From: Rhizobium sp. EC-SD404
GTDB lineage: Bacteria > Pseudomonadota > Alphaproteobacteria > Rhizobiales > Rhizobiaceae
Length of the DNA: 64,000 nucleotides
NCBI RefSeq assembly: GCF_902498825.1
Contig: NZ_LR701459.1
Location: 1,060,001 to 1,124,000 of the forward strand
Direction of reading: 5' to 3'
In this document: one piece after another, positions 8,824-18,819 of the stretch
Numbering within the stretch: the first letter of the stretch is position 1
Layout: every line of letters begins with the position of its first letter
The notes under the pieces: generated by a model
What the model was told of the DNA's origin: nothing
The model's database searches: none
The model's input: the letters and a program-made list of their open reading frames with translations, nothing else
Position numbers and translations under genes: made by a program

Positions 8824-9564
8824 ATGTCGAACAGGAAACCCGAAACCGGTGCCTTCTTTCCGCGCGATCGCGCTTGGCAACCGGACGCTTACACACCTTG
8901 GTATAAAACGAGTGTGCTACGCTCGCCGCAAAAGGCGCTGCTGTCCATCGGCAACACCCTGTCGGAGATGACCGGTCCAGTTTTCGGCCACGACATTCTC
9001 GGTGAGCTCGACGACGACCTCATCCACAATTTCGCCAAGCCTGGCGAAAGCGCGATCGGTCCGCGCATCGTCGTCCATGGCCGCGTCATGGACGAGCGGG
9101 GCAGGGGTGTCGGTGGCGCGCTTCTCGAATTCTGGCAGGCCAACGCCGGCGGCCGATATCGCCACAAGAAGGAAGGCTACGTCGCCGCGCTCGATCCGAA
9201 TTTCGGTGGCTGCGGGCGCACCATTACCGATGAGGACGGCTGTTACTCCTTCCGAACGATCAAGCCGGGGCCGTATCCCTGGCCGAATCGCGTGAACGAC
9301 TGGCGCCCGGCCCACATCCACTTCTCCGTCTTCGGCCATGGCTTCGCCCAGCGGCTGATCACCCAGATGTATTTCGAGGGCGATCCGCTGATCCCGCTTT
9401 GCCCGATCGTGAAGACGATCGCCGACCCGAAGGCGATCGAGGATTTGATCGCGCCGCTAGACATGGCGAACACGATCCCCATGGACGCCAGCGCCTACAA
9501 GTTCGACATCGTGCTGCGTGGCCGCCGTTCGACCATGTTCGAGAACCGGTTGGAGGGGAACTGA
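8824..9564 (+). CDS. pcaH: Protocatechuate 3,4-dioxygenase beta subunit PcaH
   Basis: A 246-residue intradiol ring-cleavage dioxygenase subunit. With PcaG it opens protocatechuate to 3-carboxy-cis,cis-muconate. The beta subunit carries the non-haem Fe(III) ligands: the two Tyr are in GGRYRHKK and GPYPWPN and the two His in AHIHFS. The N-terminal PFRDRAWQ-like stretch is present as [10 protein letters not shown]. The start has GAGGAGCG immediately upstream. Its TGA overlaps the ATG of pcaG (TGATG), giving tight coupling of the two subunits. Confidence 0.96.
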   Translation: MSNRKPETGAFFPRDRAWQPDAYTPWYKTSVLRSPQKALLSIGNTLSEMTGPVFGHDILGELDDDLIHNFAKPGESAIGPRIVVHGRVMDERGRGVGGALLEFWQANAGGRYRHKKEGYVAALDPNFGGCGRTITDEDGCYSFRTIKPGPYPWPNRVNDWRPAHIHFSVFGHGFAQRLITQMYFEGDPLIPLCPIVKTIADPKAIEDLIAPLDMANTIPMDASAYKFDIVLRGRRSTMFENRLEGN

Positions 9565-10178
9565 TGCCACAATCGCTGAACCGCCTGAAGGAATCCGCGT
9601 CGCAGACAGCCGGACCTTATGTCCATATCGGCCTGACGCCGAATTTTGCCGAGATCGGCGGCGTTTATGCGGATGACCTCGGCACCCGCATGGCAACCGG
9701 CGACGCCAAGGGCGAGCGCATCACCATCAAAGGCCGCATCTTCGACGGTACCGGCACGCCGCTGAAGGACGCGCTCGTCGAAATCTGGCAGCCGGATGCG
9801 GCAGGGCTCTTCAATTCGCCGTCCGAGATGCGCGGCTCGGCCGATCCGCACTTCACCGGGTTCGGGCGATGCGCGACCGACATGGCCAGCGGCGAATTCG
9901 GCTTCGAGACGATCAAGCCCGGCCCCGTCCCCTATCCGGACGGCCGTGTGCAGGCGCCGCATGTCACGCTTTGGATCGTCGCACGCGGCATCAATATCGG
10001 CCTTCACACCCGCATGTATTTCTCCGACGAGGAGAAGGCCAATGCGGCCGATCCGCTTCTCAACCGGATCGAACATCGCCACCGCGTCGCGACGCTGATC
10101 GGCAAGCGCGACGGCGATATCGTCACCTTCGACATTCACCTGCAGGGCGACGACGAAACCGTCTTCCTCGATATTTGA
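9564..10178 (+). CDS. pcaG: Protocatechuate 3,4-dioxygenase alpha subunit PcaG
   Basis: A 204-residue alpha subunit of protocatechuate 3,4-dioxygenase. It keeps the intradiol fold (KGRIFDGTGTPLKDALVEIW, then PHVTLWIVARGINIGLHTRMYF) but lacks the full set of iron ligands, as is normal for alpha subunits, which complete the active-site wall of the alpha-beta protomer. The start codon overlaps the pcaH stop. It ends 24 bp before pcaI. Confidence 0.95.
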   Translation: MPQSLNRLKESASQTAGPYVHIGLTPNFAEIGGVYADDLGTRMATGDAKGERITIKGRIFDGTGTPLKDALVEIWQPDAAGLFNSPSEMRGSADPHFTGFGRCATDMASGEFGFETIKPGPVPYPDGRVQAPHVTLWIVARGINIGLHTRMYFSDEEKANAADPLLNRIEHRHRVATLIGKRDGDIVTFDIHLQGDDETVFLDI

Positions 10179-10202
10179 CTTTAACCAACAGGCAGGAAAT
10201 CC

Positions 10203-11060
10203 ATGGCGAAGTTCCAGGATTTGAAGACCGCCGTCGCGGAAAATCTCCACGACGGCGATGTGGTGGCCTTCGAGGGCTTCACCCATCTGATCCCGCATTC
10301 GGCGGCCCATGAGGCGATCCGGCAGGGCCGCAAGGACCTGACGCTCGTACGCATGACGCCGGACGTCATCTACGACCAGATGATCGGCATGGGCATGGCG
10401 AAGAAGCTCGTCTTCTCCTATGCAGGCAACCCGGGCGTGGGCCTGCTGCGCCGCCTGCGCGATGCGGTCGAAAACGGCTGGCCGAACCGGCCGGAAGTGG
10501 AAGAGCACAGCCATGCGGCGATGGCGAACGCCTATGAGGCGGGGGCCAGCGGCCTTCCATGTGCGATCTTCCGCGGCTATCTCGGCGCCGGGCTCGAACA
10601 GGTCAACCCGAACATCAAGCGCGTGCAGTGCCCGTTCACCGGAGAGATGCTGGCGGCCGTGCCCTCCGTGCGTCCCGACGTGACCTTCATCCACGCGCAG
10701 AAGGCGGACCGGAAGGGCAACGTGCTCGTCGAGGGCATCATCGGCATCCAGAAGGAAGCGGTGCTCGCCGCCAAGCGTGCTGTGGTGACGGTCGAGGAGA
10801 TCGTCGACGATTTCGACGACGTGCACCCCAATGCCTGCATCCTGCCGCGCTGGACCGTTACGGCGATCTGCGAAGTGCCGGGCGGCGCGCACCCGTCCTA
10901 TGCGCACGGCTACTATGACCGCGACAACAAGAGCTATCTCGACTGGGATAAGGTGGCCGCCGAGCGCGACAGCTTCCAGTCGTGGATGAAGGAGCATGTG
11001 CTCGAGGCGAGCCCGGACGATTTTGCCGGCCGTGTCGAACATCTGAGGAGCGCGCAATGA
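10203..11060 (+). CDS. pcaI: 3-oxoadipate CoA-transferase subunit A
   Basis: A 285-residue class I CoA-transferase alpha subunit that, with the next gene, transfers CoA from succinyl-CoA to 3-oxoadipate. It is longer than the roughly 230-residue PcaI of many gammaproteobacteria and resembles the CatI/glutaconate-transferase branch. The nucleotide-loop region reads DGDVVAFEGFTHLIPH near residue 18. AGGAAA lies upstream of the start, and the stop overlaps the next gene by 4 bp. The pca context favours 3-oxoadipate over glutaconate as substrate. Confidence 0.88.
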   Translation: MAKFQDLKTAVAENLHDGDVVAFEGFTHLIPHSAAHEAIRQGRKDLTLVRMTPDVIYDQMIGMGMAKKLVFSYAGNPGVGLLRRLRDAVENGWPNRPEVEEHSHAAMANAYEAGASGLPCAIFRGYLGAGLEQVNPNIKRVQCPFTGEMLAAVPSVRPDVTFIHAQKADRKGNVLVEGIIGIQKEAVLAAKRAVVTVEEIVDDFDDVHPNACILPRWTVTAICEVPGGAHPSYAHGYYDRDNKSYLDWDKVAAERDSFQSWMKEHVLEASPDDFAGRVEHLRSAQ

Positions 11061-11864
11061 GCGATCTTGGCTTTACCCCGGACGAGATGATGACGATCGC
11101 CGCGGCGCGGGCGCTGAAGAACGACGACGTCTGCTTCGTCGGCATCGGTGCGCCATCGGCCGCCTGCAACGTTGCGCGGCTGACCCACGCGCCGGACATC
11201 ACGCTGATATACGAATCCGGCACGATCGGCACGGCGCCGGATGTTCTGCCGCTATCGATCGGCGACGGCGAGCTGTGCGATACGGCCGTCACCACCGTGT
11301 CGGTGCCCGAGATGTTCCGTTACTGGCTGCAGGGCGGCCGCGTCACGATCGGCTTCCTCGGTGCCGCGCAGCTCGACAAGTTCGGCAACATCAACACGAC
11401 CGTCATCGGCGACTACGATAACCCGAAGACTCGTCTGCCGGGCGGCGGCGGAGCACCGGAAATCGCGTCCTCGTCGGGCGAAATCTACATCACCATGAAG
11501 CAGACGAAGCGCGGCATGGTCGACAAAATCGACTTCTTCACCTCCTTCGGCCATGGCACCGGCGGCAAGGATCGCGAAAATCTCGGCATCAAGACCAAGG
11601 GTCCGACGCTTCTGATCACCGATCTGGCGATCTGGAAGCCCGATTCGGAGACCAAGGAATTCACGGTCGTTTCGCTGCATCCAGGCGTGACACGCGAACA
11701 GGTGCAGGAAACCTGCGGCTGGCCGGTCAAGTTCGCTGACCATGTCGAGGTCACGCCGGCGCCGGACGAAACGGAACTGAAGACGCTGCGCGATCTTCAG
11801 GCAAGAACGAAGGCCGCCCATGAGGGGACAGGCCGTGGCAAGAACACATTCGGGAGCCAGCGCG

Positions 11865-11872
<8 letters not shown>
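11057..11872 (+). CDS. pcaJ: 3-oxoadipate CoA-transferase subunit B
   Basis: A 271-residue class I CoA-transferase beta subunit, CatJ/glutaconate-transferase-like in length. The catalytic Glu that forms the glutamyl-CoA intermediate is expected in the YESGTIG motif near residue 52; GGGGAPEIASSSGE and the C-terminal VTREQVQETCGW are family-typical. The start codon at 11057 overlaps pcaI (ATGA). The 3' end overlaps the pcaF start by 8 bp, so I, J and F are probably translated as a coupled unit. Confidence 0.88.
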
Positions 11873-13070
<1,198 letters not shown>

Positions 13071-13086
13071 GTGCCAAGACTTTGAG

Positions 13087-13113
13087 AAGGGCCGGTTTCA
13101 TCGCCGGCCCTTT
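13087..13113 (+). terminator. Intrinsic terminator-like hairpin after pcaF
   Basis: A 9-bp perfect stem, AAGGGCCGG (13087-13095) with CCGGCCCTT (13104-13112), around an 8-base loop and followed by a short T run. It sits 17 bp after the pcaF stop and 40 bp before pcaB. The weak T tract suggests partial termination, so pcaB may be transcribed at a lower level than pcaDCHGIJF. Confidence 0.6.
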
Positions 13114-13152
13114 GCGCTATAAGGCGGCCTCCGTGACCGTCGGGAGGTATCG

Positions 13153-14217
13153 ATGTCGCTGTCGCTTTTTGAGCACCCCGTGCTCGCCGCCCATTTCGGG
13201 GACGAAGCGCTCGCCGCCCATTTCCGCATCGAGGCGGAAATCTCCACCATGCTCACTTTCGAGATGGCCCTTGCGGAAGCGCAAGCCCATGAGGGCATGA
13301 TCGCGCCGGAGGCGGCCGCCGCCATCGCCCGGGCCTGCGAGAACTTTGCGCCGGATTTCGATGCGTTGCGAGAGGGCGTCGCCCGCGACGGACTGATCGT
13401 TCCGGAACTCATCCGCGAATTGCGCAAGACGGTGCCTGCGCCGCACGACGCGCATCTGCATTTCGGCGCGACCAGCCAGGACGTGATCGATACGAGCCTT
13501 GTCCTGCGGTTGAAGATGGTGCTGCCCATGCTGGCGGCCCGGCTGGAAAACCTGATCGCCGCCCTGCAGGATCTCGATGAACGCTTCGGTCACAACCACC
13601 TTATCGGCCGCACCCGCATGCAGGCGGCGATGCCGATCCCGGTGGGCGCACGGCTGCGCGCCTGGATGATGCCGCTGTCGCGCGCGCTGGACGAACTGGA
13701 AGACATCGGGCCGGAACTGCTGCAACTGCAATTCGGTGGCGCCGCCGGGACGCTGGAAAAGCTTGGCGACGATGCCGCTGGCGTCGCGGCGCGCATCGGT
13801 TTCCTGCTGGATCTCGACGTGCCGCAGACGAACTGGCACACGCAGCGTGATTCCATCGCCCGTTTCGCCAACTGGCTGTCGCTGATTTCCGGCGCACTCG
13901 GCAAGATCGGCCAGGACATCGCACTGATGGCCCAGAACGAAATCGGCGAAATCGCCATGACGGGCGGTGGCGGCTCCTCCGCCATGCCGCACAAGCAGAA
14001 CCCGGTGCGCGCCGAAACACTTGTGGCGCTCGCCCGGTTCAACGCCACCCAGCTCTCTGGCATCCACCACGCACTCGTCCACGAACAGGAACGCTCCGGC
14101 GCCGCATGGTCACTGGAATGGATGATTTTGCCTCAGATGGTGGTGGCAGCCGGCGCCTCGACACGTCTCGGCGCCGAACTCTTCGATGCCATCGAACGTC
14201 TCGGCGCCGCGGAGTAG
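13153..14217 (+). CDS. pcaB: 3-carboxy-cis,cis-muconate cycloisomerase PcaB
   Basis: A 354-residue fumarase/aspartase-superfamily enzyme that lactonises 3-carboxy-cis,cis-muconate to 4-carboxymuconolactone, the step between PcaHG and PcaC. The superfamily signature GGSSAMPHKQNPVRAE lies near residue 277, the substrate-binding HFGATSQDVIDT near 110, and GRTRMQAAMPIPVG near 155. At 354 residues it is a short form, as in other Rhizobiales, compared with the roughly 450-residue pseudomonad enzyme. It is the last pca gene and is followed 4 bp later by trmO. Confidence 0.94.
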   Translation: MSLSLFEHPVLAAHFGDEALAAHFRIEAEISTMLTFEMALAEAQAHEGMIAPEAAAAIARACENFAPDFDALREGVARDGLIVPELIRELRKTVPAPHDAHLHFGATSQDVIDTSLVLRLKMVLPMLAARLENLIAALQDLDERFGHNHLIGRTRMQAAMPIPVGARLRAWMMPLSRALDELEDIGPELLQLQFGGAAGTLEKLGDDAAGVAARIGFLLDLDVPQTNWHTQRDSIARFANWLSLISGALGKIGQDIALMAQNEIGEIAMTGGGGSSAMPHKQNPVRAETLVALARFNATQLSGIHHALVHEQERSGAAWSLEWMILPQMVVAAGASTRLGAELFDAIERLGAAE

Positions 14218-14221
14218 GTCC

Positions 14222-14707
14222 ATGGCGGACACGGTCGTTCATTCCTCCGACAGCATTCGTGAAGGCGAGATCCAGGGGATTCTGCCGGATCAGTTTGACG
14301 CCTCGGTCTATTTCATCGGTCGCATCCACACGCCGTTCAATACGCGGGCAGACTGCCCGCGCAGGGGCGATCCGGAGAACGGACCGGATTGCACGATCGC
14401 CCTCGATCCCCGTTTCGCCGACGCTTTGAAAGGTCTGGACGCCTACGAACACATCGCCGTGCTCTACTGGATGGACCAGGCGCGCCGCGACCTGCTCGTC
14501 CAGAACCCCAAGCACGATGGCGGGCTTGTTGGCACCTTTGCGCTGCGATCTCCGGTTCGTCCGAACCCGATCGCGCTCTCCATCGTCCGGCTGATTGGCG
14601 TCGATGGCGCGACGCTGACGGTGCGGGGGCTGGACTGCGTCGACGGCACGCCGCTGATTGACCTGAAGCCGGAATTCACGGGTGGCCGGAAGCCCTGTCA
14701 CGCCTGA
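14222..14707 (+). CDS. trmO: tRNA (N6-threonylcarbamoyladenosine37-N6)-methyltransferase TrmO
   Basis: A 161-residue protein of the TrmO (TsaA/YaeB/VirR) family, which uses S-adenosylmethionine to methylate t6A37 of certain tRNAs. The beta-barrel core is seen in YFIGRIHTPF, the long central segment with YEHIAVLYWMDQARR, and the SAM-pocket signature RSPVRPNPIALS, followed by DCVDGTPLIDLKP. Starting at 14222 gives the single-domain length. It begins 4 bp after pcaB and may be co-transcribed with it, though the function is unrelated to aromatics. Confidence 0.87.
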   Translation: MADTVVHSSDSIREGEIQGILPDQFDASVYFIGRIHTPFNTRADCPRRGDPENGPDCTIALDPRFADALKGLDAYEHIAVLYWMDQARRDLLVQNPKHDGGLVGTFALRSPVRPNPIALSIVRLIGVDGATLTVRGLDCVDGTPLIDLKPEFTGGRKPCHA

Positions 14708-14794
14708 TCGTGCTTGCCGCACGCCGTCCCTGACGATAGGACCGCGAAAAGACCGGCGGCCGATGCCGTCACCAGGCGATGGGATTATCAAGCG

Positions 14795-15607
14795 ATGAGC
14801 GATTTCGACGAGGATGCGTTGGCCGAGGCCTACAATACGGGTCTCGACCTGGAAAAGGCCGGCCGTCGTGAAGAAGCTGCCCTGTTCTATCGGCGGGCGC
14901 TGGAAATCGATCCCGACGATCACGGCGGCGCGGCTGTCCGGCTCGCTTCGATGGGCCTTGCGCCCGCACCGGACAAGGCGCCCGACGCCTATGTGATGAC
15001 CCTGTTCGACCAGCATGCGGAAGTGTTCGACAGCGTGCTCGTCGATCAGCTCGGCTATTCGGTCCCGATGATGCTGGGCGACGCTCTGCCTGCGTTCTTG
15101 CCTGACGGTGCGCAACGCCTGCTCGATCTCGGCTGCGGCACGGGCCTCGTCGGAGAAGCGCTCTATGACAGCGTCGACCACGCCGTCGGCGTTGATCTCT
15201 CCGAGCGGATGATCGAAATCGCCGACGAGCGCGAGGTCTATGATGAGCTTTATGTTGCCGAGATCGGCCTGTTTCTCGAAGAGAGCGAGGCGCTGCCGTT
15301 CGATCTGATCGTGGCTGCGGACGTGCTGCCCTATATGGGCAAGCTTGAAAGCTTCTTCGCCGGCATTGCGAAGCATATTACGCCGGCCGGCCTGCTCGCG
15401 TTCTCCAGCGAGACATTGCCGGATGAGGCTTTCGGCGGCAGCGACTTTATGGTCGGGCCGCATCAGCGCTTCGCCCATCCGCTTGCCTATATTGATCGAT
15501 TGCTCGCCAAAAACGGCTTCGAACGCTTGCTGGCAGAACCGATCGTCGTGCGGCACGAACAGGGCACGCCGGTGCCCGGCCATCTGGTTGTGGCACGCAA
15601 AGTCTAG
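14795..15607 (+). CDS. TPR-containing SAM-dependent methyltransferase
   Basis: A 270-residue protein with a short tetratricopeptide-like N-terminus (about residues 5-45, YNTGLDLEKAGRREEAALFY and RALEIDPDDHGG) joined to a Rossmann methyltransferase domain. Motif I is LLDLGCGTGLVG near residue 110, motif II is AVGVDLSERMIE, and post-motif segments include DLIVAADVLPYMG. This matches a Rhizobiales family of TPR-fused class I methyltransferases whose substrate is not known. It ends at the edge of a palindromic repeat element. Confidence 0.85.
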   Translation: MSDFDEDALAEAYNTGLDLEKAGRREEAALFYRRALEIDPDDHGGAAVRLASMGLAPAPDKAPDAYVMTLFDQHAEVFDSVLVDQLGYSVPMMLGDALPAFLPDGAQRLLDLGCGTGLVGEALYDSVDHAVGVDLSERMIEIADEREVYDELYVAEIGLFLEESEALPFDLIVAADVLPYMGKLESFFAGIAKHITPAGLLAFSSETLPDEAFGGSDFMVGPHQRFAHPLAYIDRLLAKNGFERLLAEPIVVRHEQGTPVPGHLVVARKV

Positions 15608-15710
15608 AGCGTTTCCGGGTGAAGTGCAGACCGGTCTACCATCCGGAAACGCGACAACCCGGGAAATAGGTGCAGTTGAGCGATGCGAAGAACCGCGACA
15701 TCGCTCTAAG
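15604..15710. repeat. Nested-palindrome intergenic repeat (RIME/REP-like)
   Basis: This roughly 105-bp element fills the gap between two convergent genes. Its ends are inverted (TAGAGCG at 15605-15611 and CGCTCTA at 15703-15709). Inside are two perfect hairpins: GCGTTTCCGG (15609-15618) with CCGGAAACGC (15643-15652), and GAGCGATG (15678-15685) with CATCGCTC (15699-15706). This layout resembles intergenic mosaic/REP elements known from Rhizobiales. It could also act as a bidirectional terminator. I saw no second copy in the window. Confidence 0.6.
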
Positions 15711-15712
15711 CG

Positions 15713-16480
15713 TCAGCGCAGAGCCGCAAGCGCTGCCGCTTCCTCTTCGAGCGACAGCGGCGCGCCAGCCTCGATACCGGTGAGGTAGGCGTCCAGCGTG
15801 TCGAGCGATGATGCCGGCTGATAGCCGGTGCCGTCCGGCGAGCCCGTTCCCATGGCGAAGGCCAGCTGCCAGTCGTCGCTGGTTCGGCATGCCACGCCGA
15901 CAAACGCCTGCTCCGAAGCCAGTTCGAACTCGCGGCAGACCCGATCGGCACCATCGGTAAAGGTCGAGACCGCCGTCAGCGTGCCGGCGCCGGCGATGTC
16001 CGTCGTCTCGCCCGATGCGGTGGTCAGAAGTGCGTCGCCAAGCCCCGGAACGTCGATGAGCGCGACCTGGGCCGAGCCGGCAGGCGCCGATCCCTGTCCG
16101 GCCATGTAACCGGCAAGCCCCGCGGCGACGATGGCGACCGATGCGGCTGCAGCCATGGCATAACGCGCGAAGCCACGCCGGTTTTCATTGGCTGCGACAG
16201 GCGCGCTACGTTTCCGCTGGAAGGGCATCACCGTGGAAGGCGCGGCCGGCGCGGCAATCATCCGCTCGACGGCGGCCTGAAGCGCAGGCGGGACCGGTTG
16301 GGACAGCTGCCGCTCGAACACGCTCTCGGCCAGCTCACGGCTTTCCATGAACAGCGCGATGCGTTCGGCGAGCGCTGGATCGTCGTCGATCGCCGCTTCG
16401 ACACGCGCCATCGCGTCATCGTCGAGCTCGCCATCGGCGAAGGCCATCAATGTCTCGTCGGTGAATTCGTGTGTCGTCAT
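15713..16480 (-). CDS. Membrane anti-sigma factor
   Basis: A 255-residue single-pass membrane protein with an acidic cytoplasmic N-terminus (DETLMAFADGELDDDAMARV), the usual anti-sigma-domain opening for partners of ECF sigma factors. A Pro/Ala linker, one transmembrane helix near residues 110-130 (YAMAAAASVAIVAAGLAGYM) and an extracytoplasmic domain follow. No HxxxCxxC zinc motif is visible, so it is not a ZAS-type anti-sigma. Its ATG overlaps the sigma gene stop by 4 bp, which balances expression of the pair. The periplasmic domain (about residues 135-255) is probably the signal-sensing part. Confidence 0.82.
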   Translation of the reverse strand: MTTHEFTDETLMAFADGELDDDAMARVEAAIDDDPALAERIALFMESRELAESVFERQLSQPVPPALQAAVERMIAAPAAPSTVMPFQRKRSAPVAANENRRGFARYAMAAAASVAIVAAGLAGYMAGQGSAPAGSAQVALIDVPGLGDALLTTASGETTDIAGAGTLTAVSTFTDGADRVCREFELASEQAFVGVACRTSDDWQLAFAMGTGSPDGTGYQPASSLDTLDAYLTGIEAGAPLSLEEEAAALAALR

Positions 16481-17022
16481 GATCCGTGCCCGTCCTCTTC
16501 ACGGTGAGAACGTCGGCTGCCTGCGTTTATTCCATCGCCCTCGACAAGTTTCTTGCGAGCCCGGGCGAGCCGGCTCATGACCGTGCCGATCGGGATGCCG
16601 AGGAGTTCCGAGACCTCCTTGTAGGACATGTCTTCGCCGCAGACGAGAAGCAGGATTTCGCGCTGGTCGTCGGGAAGCGTCGCGATGGCGCGTGACACGT
16701 CGCTGAGATCCATGCGGGCATGGGCTTCGCGCTCTCCGTCCGTGCCGACGAGATCGACCTGCGTTTCGATGTCTTCGGCCGGGCCCGCGGTCCGCCCCTT
16801 GCGGATCTGGTCGATCCAGAGATTGCGCATGATGCGGAACATCCACGAATCGAATTTGGTGCCCGGCGTGAAGCCCGTTACGTTGGCGAGCGCCTTTTCG
16901 CACGCCGCCTGCACCAGATCGTCGGCGCTGTCCTGATTGCGCGTCAGCGTATAGCCGAACCGGCGCATATTGGGCAGGAAGCCGATGAGCTGCCGCCCGA
17001 TCTCGTCTCTGGCATCCGTCAC
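16477..17022 (-). CDS. ECF RNA polymerase sigma factor
   Basis: A 181-residue sigma-70-family ECF factor. Region 2 runs from LIGFLPNMRRFGYTLTRN to FDSWMFRIMRNLWIDQIRK, and region 4 contains LPDDQREILLLVCGEDMSYK with EVSELLGIPIGTVMSRLARA. The GTG at 17022 is preferred; a TTG at 17040 would add six residues. It forms an operon with the anti-sigma gene and is divergent from a secreted subtilase that begins 178 bp away, making that protease a likely regulon member. Confidence 0.9.
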   Translation of the reverse strand: MTDARDEIGRQLIGFLPNMRRFGYTLTRNQDSADDLVQAACEKALANVTGFTPGTKFDSWMFRIMRNLWIDQIRKGRTAGPAEDIETQVDLVGTDGEREAHARMDLSDVSRAIATLPDDQREILLLVCGEDMSYKEVSELLGIPIGTVMSRLARARKKLVEGDGINAGSRRSHREEDGHGS

Positions 17023-17056
17023 TCGTATAAGTCCTCGCAAGTTTACGACGGGGGCC

Positions 17057-17081
17057 GGAATAAGTGTGCGCCGCGGCCGTT
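17057..17081 (+). promoter_or_regulatory. EcfG-like promoter upstream of the subtilase
   Basis: GGAAT at 17057-17061 and CGTT at 17078-17081 are separated by 16 bp, close to the alphaproteobacterial EcfG consensus of GGAAC, 16-17 bp, CGTT. The orientation is toward the subtilase, whose start is 120 bp downstream. One base of the -35 box differs. It could be used by EcfG or by the neighbouring ECF factor; the sequence does not settle which. Confidence 0.4.
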
Positions 17082-17200
17082 ATGCAGCATATGGCTTTGA
17101 AAGCGGCAACTGAAATTCGCGTCACGCAAGCATAAAGTACAGGTCATCTTGCCGCCGGAACGGCCCAGCCCAACTAGCGCATCGAGCGGAGATTTCGATC

Positions 17201-18799
17201 GTGATCAGCATTGTTAGGTTCATTGCCGCTTGCGGCCTGTCGATCGCAACCGCAGTGCCCCATGGCCTTGTCGGCACCGGCGCGCTGGTTGCAGGTGCTG
17301 CCCTCATCCAGTCATCCGCTCCGGCCTTCGCCCAGGAAGGCGACGACGGTGACGATGGTGGAGATGACGGGGATGATGGCGGCGGCGGCGGCGGCGGTGG
17401 CGGCGGCGGTGGCGGCGGGCGGTCGGCTGGAGATGGCGATAGCCGGCAGTTCCGCGGTGGCAGCGGCCAGGCACCCGAATTCATCCGGCGACCGCTGCGC
17501 ACCTTGCGCTCCCTCTTCGACCGTGGCGGTCCGCCTCCACGTCAGGCACGCCGGGCGGCACCGCCGCCTGCGGCGCCGTTGCCGGAACGTGCCGAACGCG
17601 AACTGACAGCACTCGGCCTGGATGACGACGATGTGGCAGCGCTCGAGGCCCAGGGCTTTGCCGTGGACGAACGGGTGCTCATCGAACTCCTCGGCGGAGA
17701 GCTCGTGCGCCTCGTTGCGCCGGATGGCGTGTCGCTGGAGGATGCACGGGCCACCGTGGCCAGCCTCAACGCCACATCGGCCGTGGATTTCAACCACTAT
17801 TACCGTCCCGAGGCCCGTCCGGTCGAAGATTGCGAAGGCATGAACTGCCCGGCGACCGAACTCATCGACTGGCACTTTGCAGCCACCGAGGACAGTTGCG
17901 TGGTACCGGCCCGGATCGGGCTGATCGATACCGGGATCAACCCCGACCACGACGCATTCTCCGCCGGCTCGGTCACGGTTCTTGATCGTGTCGGCCAAGA
18001 CGAGGAGACGTCTGATCTCAAACACGGCACGGCGGTCGCGGCACTTCTCGTCGGTTCCAAGCAGGAACGCACCTCCGGCCTCCTTCCGGGAGCGGATCTG
18101 ATCGCGGTGGATGCGTTCCAGACGGCCGGCGCCGATACGCGGGCGACCGCATACGATCTCGTGCGGGCGATCGACCGCGTCGCACGCGAAGAGATCGCCG
18201 TCCTCAATCTCAGTCTTGCCGGTCCGGCGAATGAGCTTCTCGAACGCACGGTCGCGGCCATCGCCGAAAACGGCGTCATCCTTGTCGCGGCGGCCGGCAA
18301 CAACGGACCCAACGCGGAGCCGGCTTTTCCCGCGGCCTATGAGGACGTGATCGCGGTCACCGCCGTCGATCGAAACATGCGGCCTTACAGGCGCGCGGGG
18401 CAGGGCGACCACATCGATATCGCCGCGCCCGGCGTGGAGATATGGACGGCCGCGTCGATTTCCGGCGCACGACCGAAGACCGGCACGTCCTTCGCCGCTC
18501 CCTTCGTGACGGCCGCGATCGCGCTCGCCAAGGCGATCGACCCGACGATGAATGCGAAAGCCATTGAGGATCATCTGGAAACGAGCGCCGACGATCTCGG
18601 CGATCCTGGACGCGATCCCGTCTTCGGTTTGGGCTTGCTCAACACATCTGCGCTGTGTCGCGTCGTGACGGCCACGCAGAGGGAAACTGGCGAGCCCTCG
18701 CTGATCTCAGATTCAGAGGGTGGCACCGTCGCGATGGTTGCGGGCGCCGACCCGAATGTCGGGCCGGCAACCGGGGGCAGAGCAAGCGGCCTGCGCTGA
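17201..18799 (+). CDS. Secreted S8 (subtilisin-like) serine protease
   Basis: A 532-residue protein with a signal peptide ending near SAPAFAQ (residue 45), then a low-complexity Asp/Gly linker with a run of 14 glycines (about residues 60-73), a Pro-rich region, a propeptide-like stretch (about 125-205) and an S8 domain (about 220-490). The catalytic triad is complete: Asp243 in GLIDTGIN, His275 in KHGTAVA, Ser430 in GTSFAAP, with the oxyanion Asn367 in AAGNNGP. The C-terminal 45 residues are unstructured. The start is GTG with a GGAGA site upstream. The ECF sigma/anti-sigma operon next door suggests stress- or envelope-linked expression. Confidence 0.88.
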   Translation: MISIVRFIAACGLSIATAVPHGLVGTGALVAGAALIQSSAPAFAQEGDDGDDGGDDGDDGGGGGGGGGGGGGGRSAGDGDSRQFRGGSGQAPEFIRRPLRTLRSLFDRGGPPPRQARRAAPPPAAPLPERAERELTALGLDDDDVAALEAQGFAVDERVLIELLGGELVRLVAPDGVSLEDARATVASLNATSAVDFNHYYRPEARPVEDCEGMNCPATELIDWHFAATEDSCVVPARIGLIDTGINPDHDAFSAGSVTVLDRVGQDEETSDLKHGTAVAALLVGSKQERTSGLLPGADLIAVDAFQTAGADTRATAYDLVRAIDRVAREEIAVLNLSLAGPANELLERTVAAIAENGVILVAAAGNNGPNAEPAFPAAYEDVIAVTAVDRNMRPYRRAGQGDHIDIAAPGVEIWTAASISGARPKTGTSFAAPFVTAAIALAKAIDPTMNAKAIEDHLETSADDLGDPGRDPVFGLGLLNTSALCRVVTATQRETGEPSLISDSEGGTVAMVAGADPNVGPATGGRASGLR

Positions 18800-18819
18800 A
18801 GCCTGCGAGAAGGGAAGTT

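Noticed and set aside
17376..17420. Tandem GGC tract as a CRISPR or structural repeat
   Set aside because: It is in frame within the subtilase and encodes polyglycine; there are no spacers or conserved repeat units.
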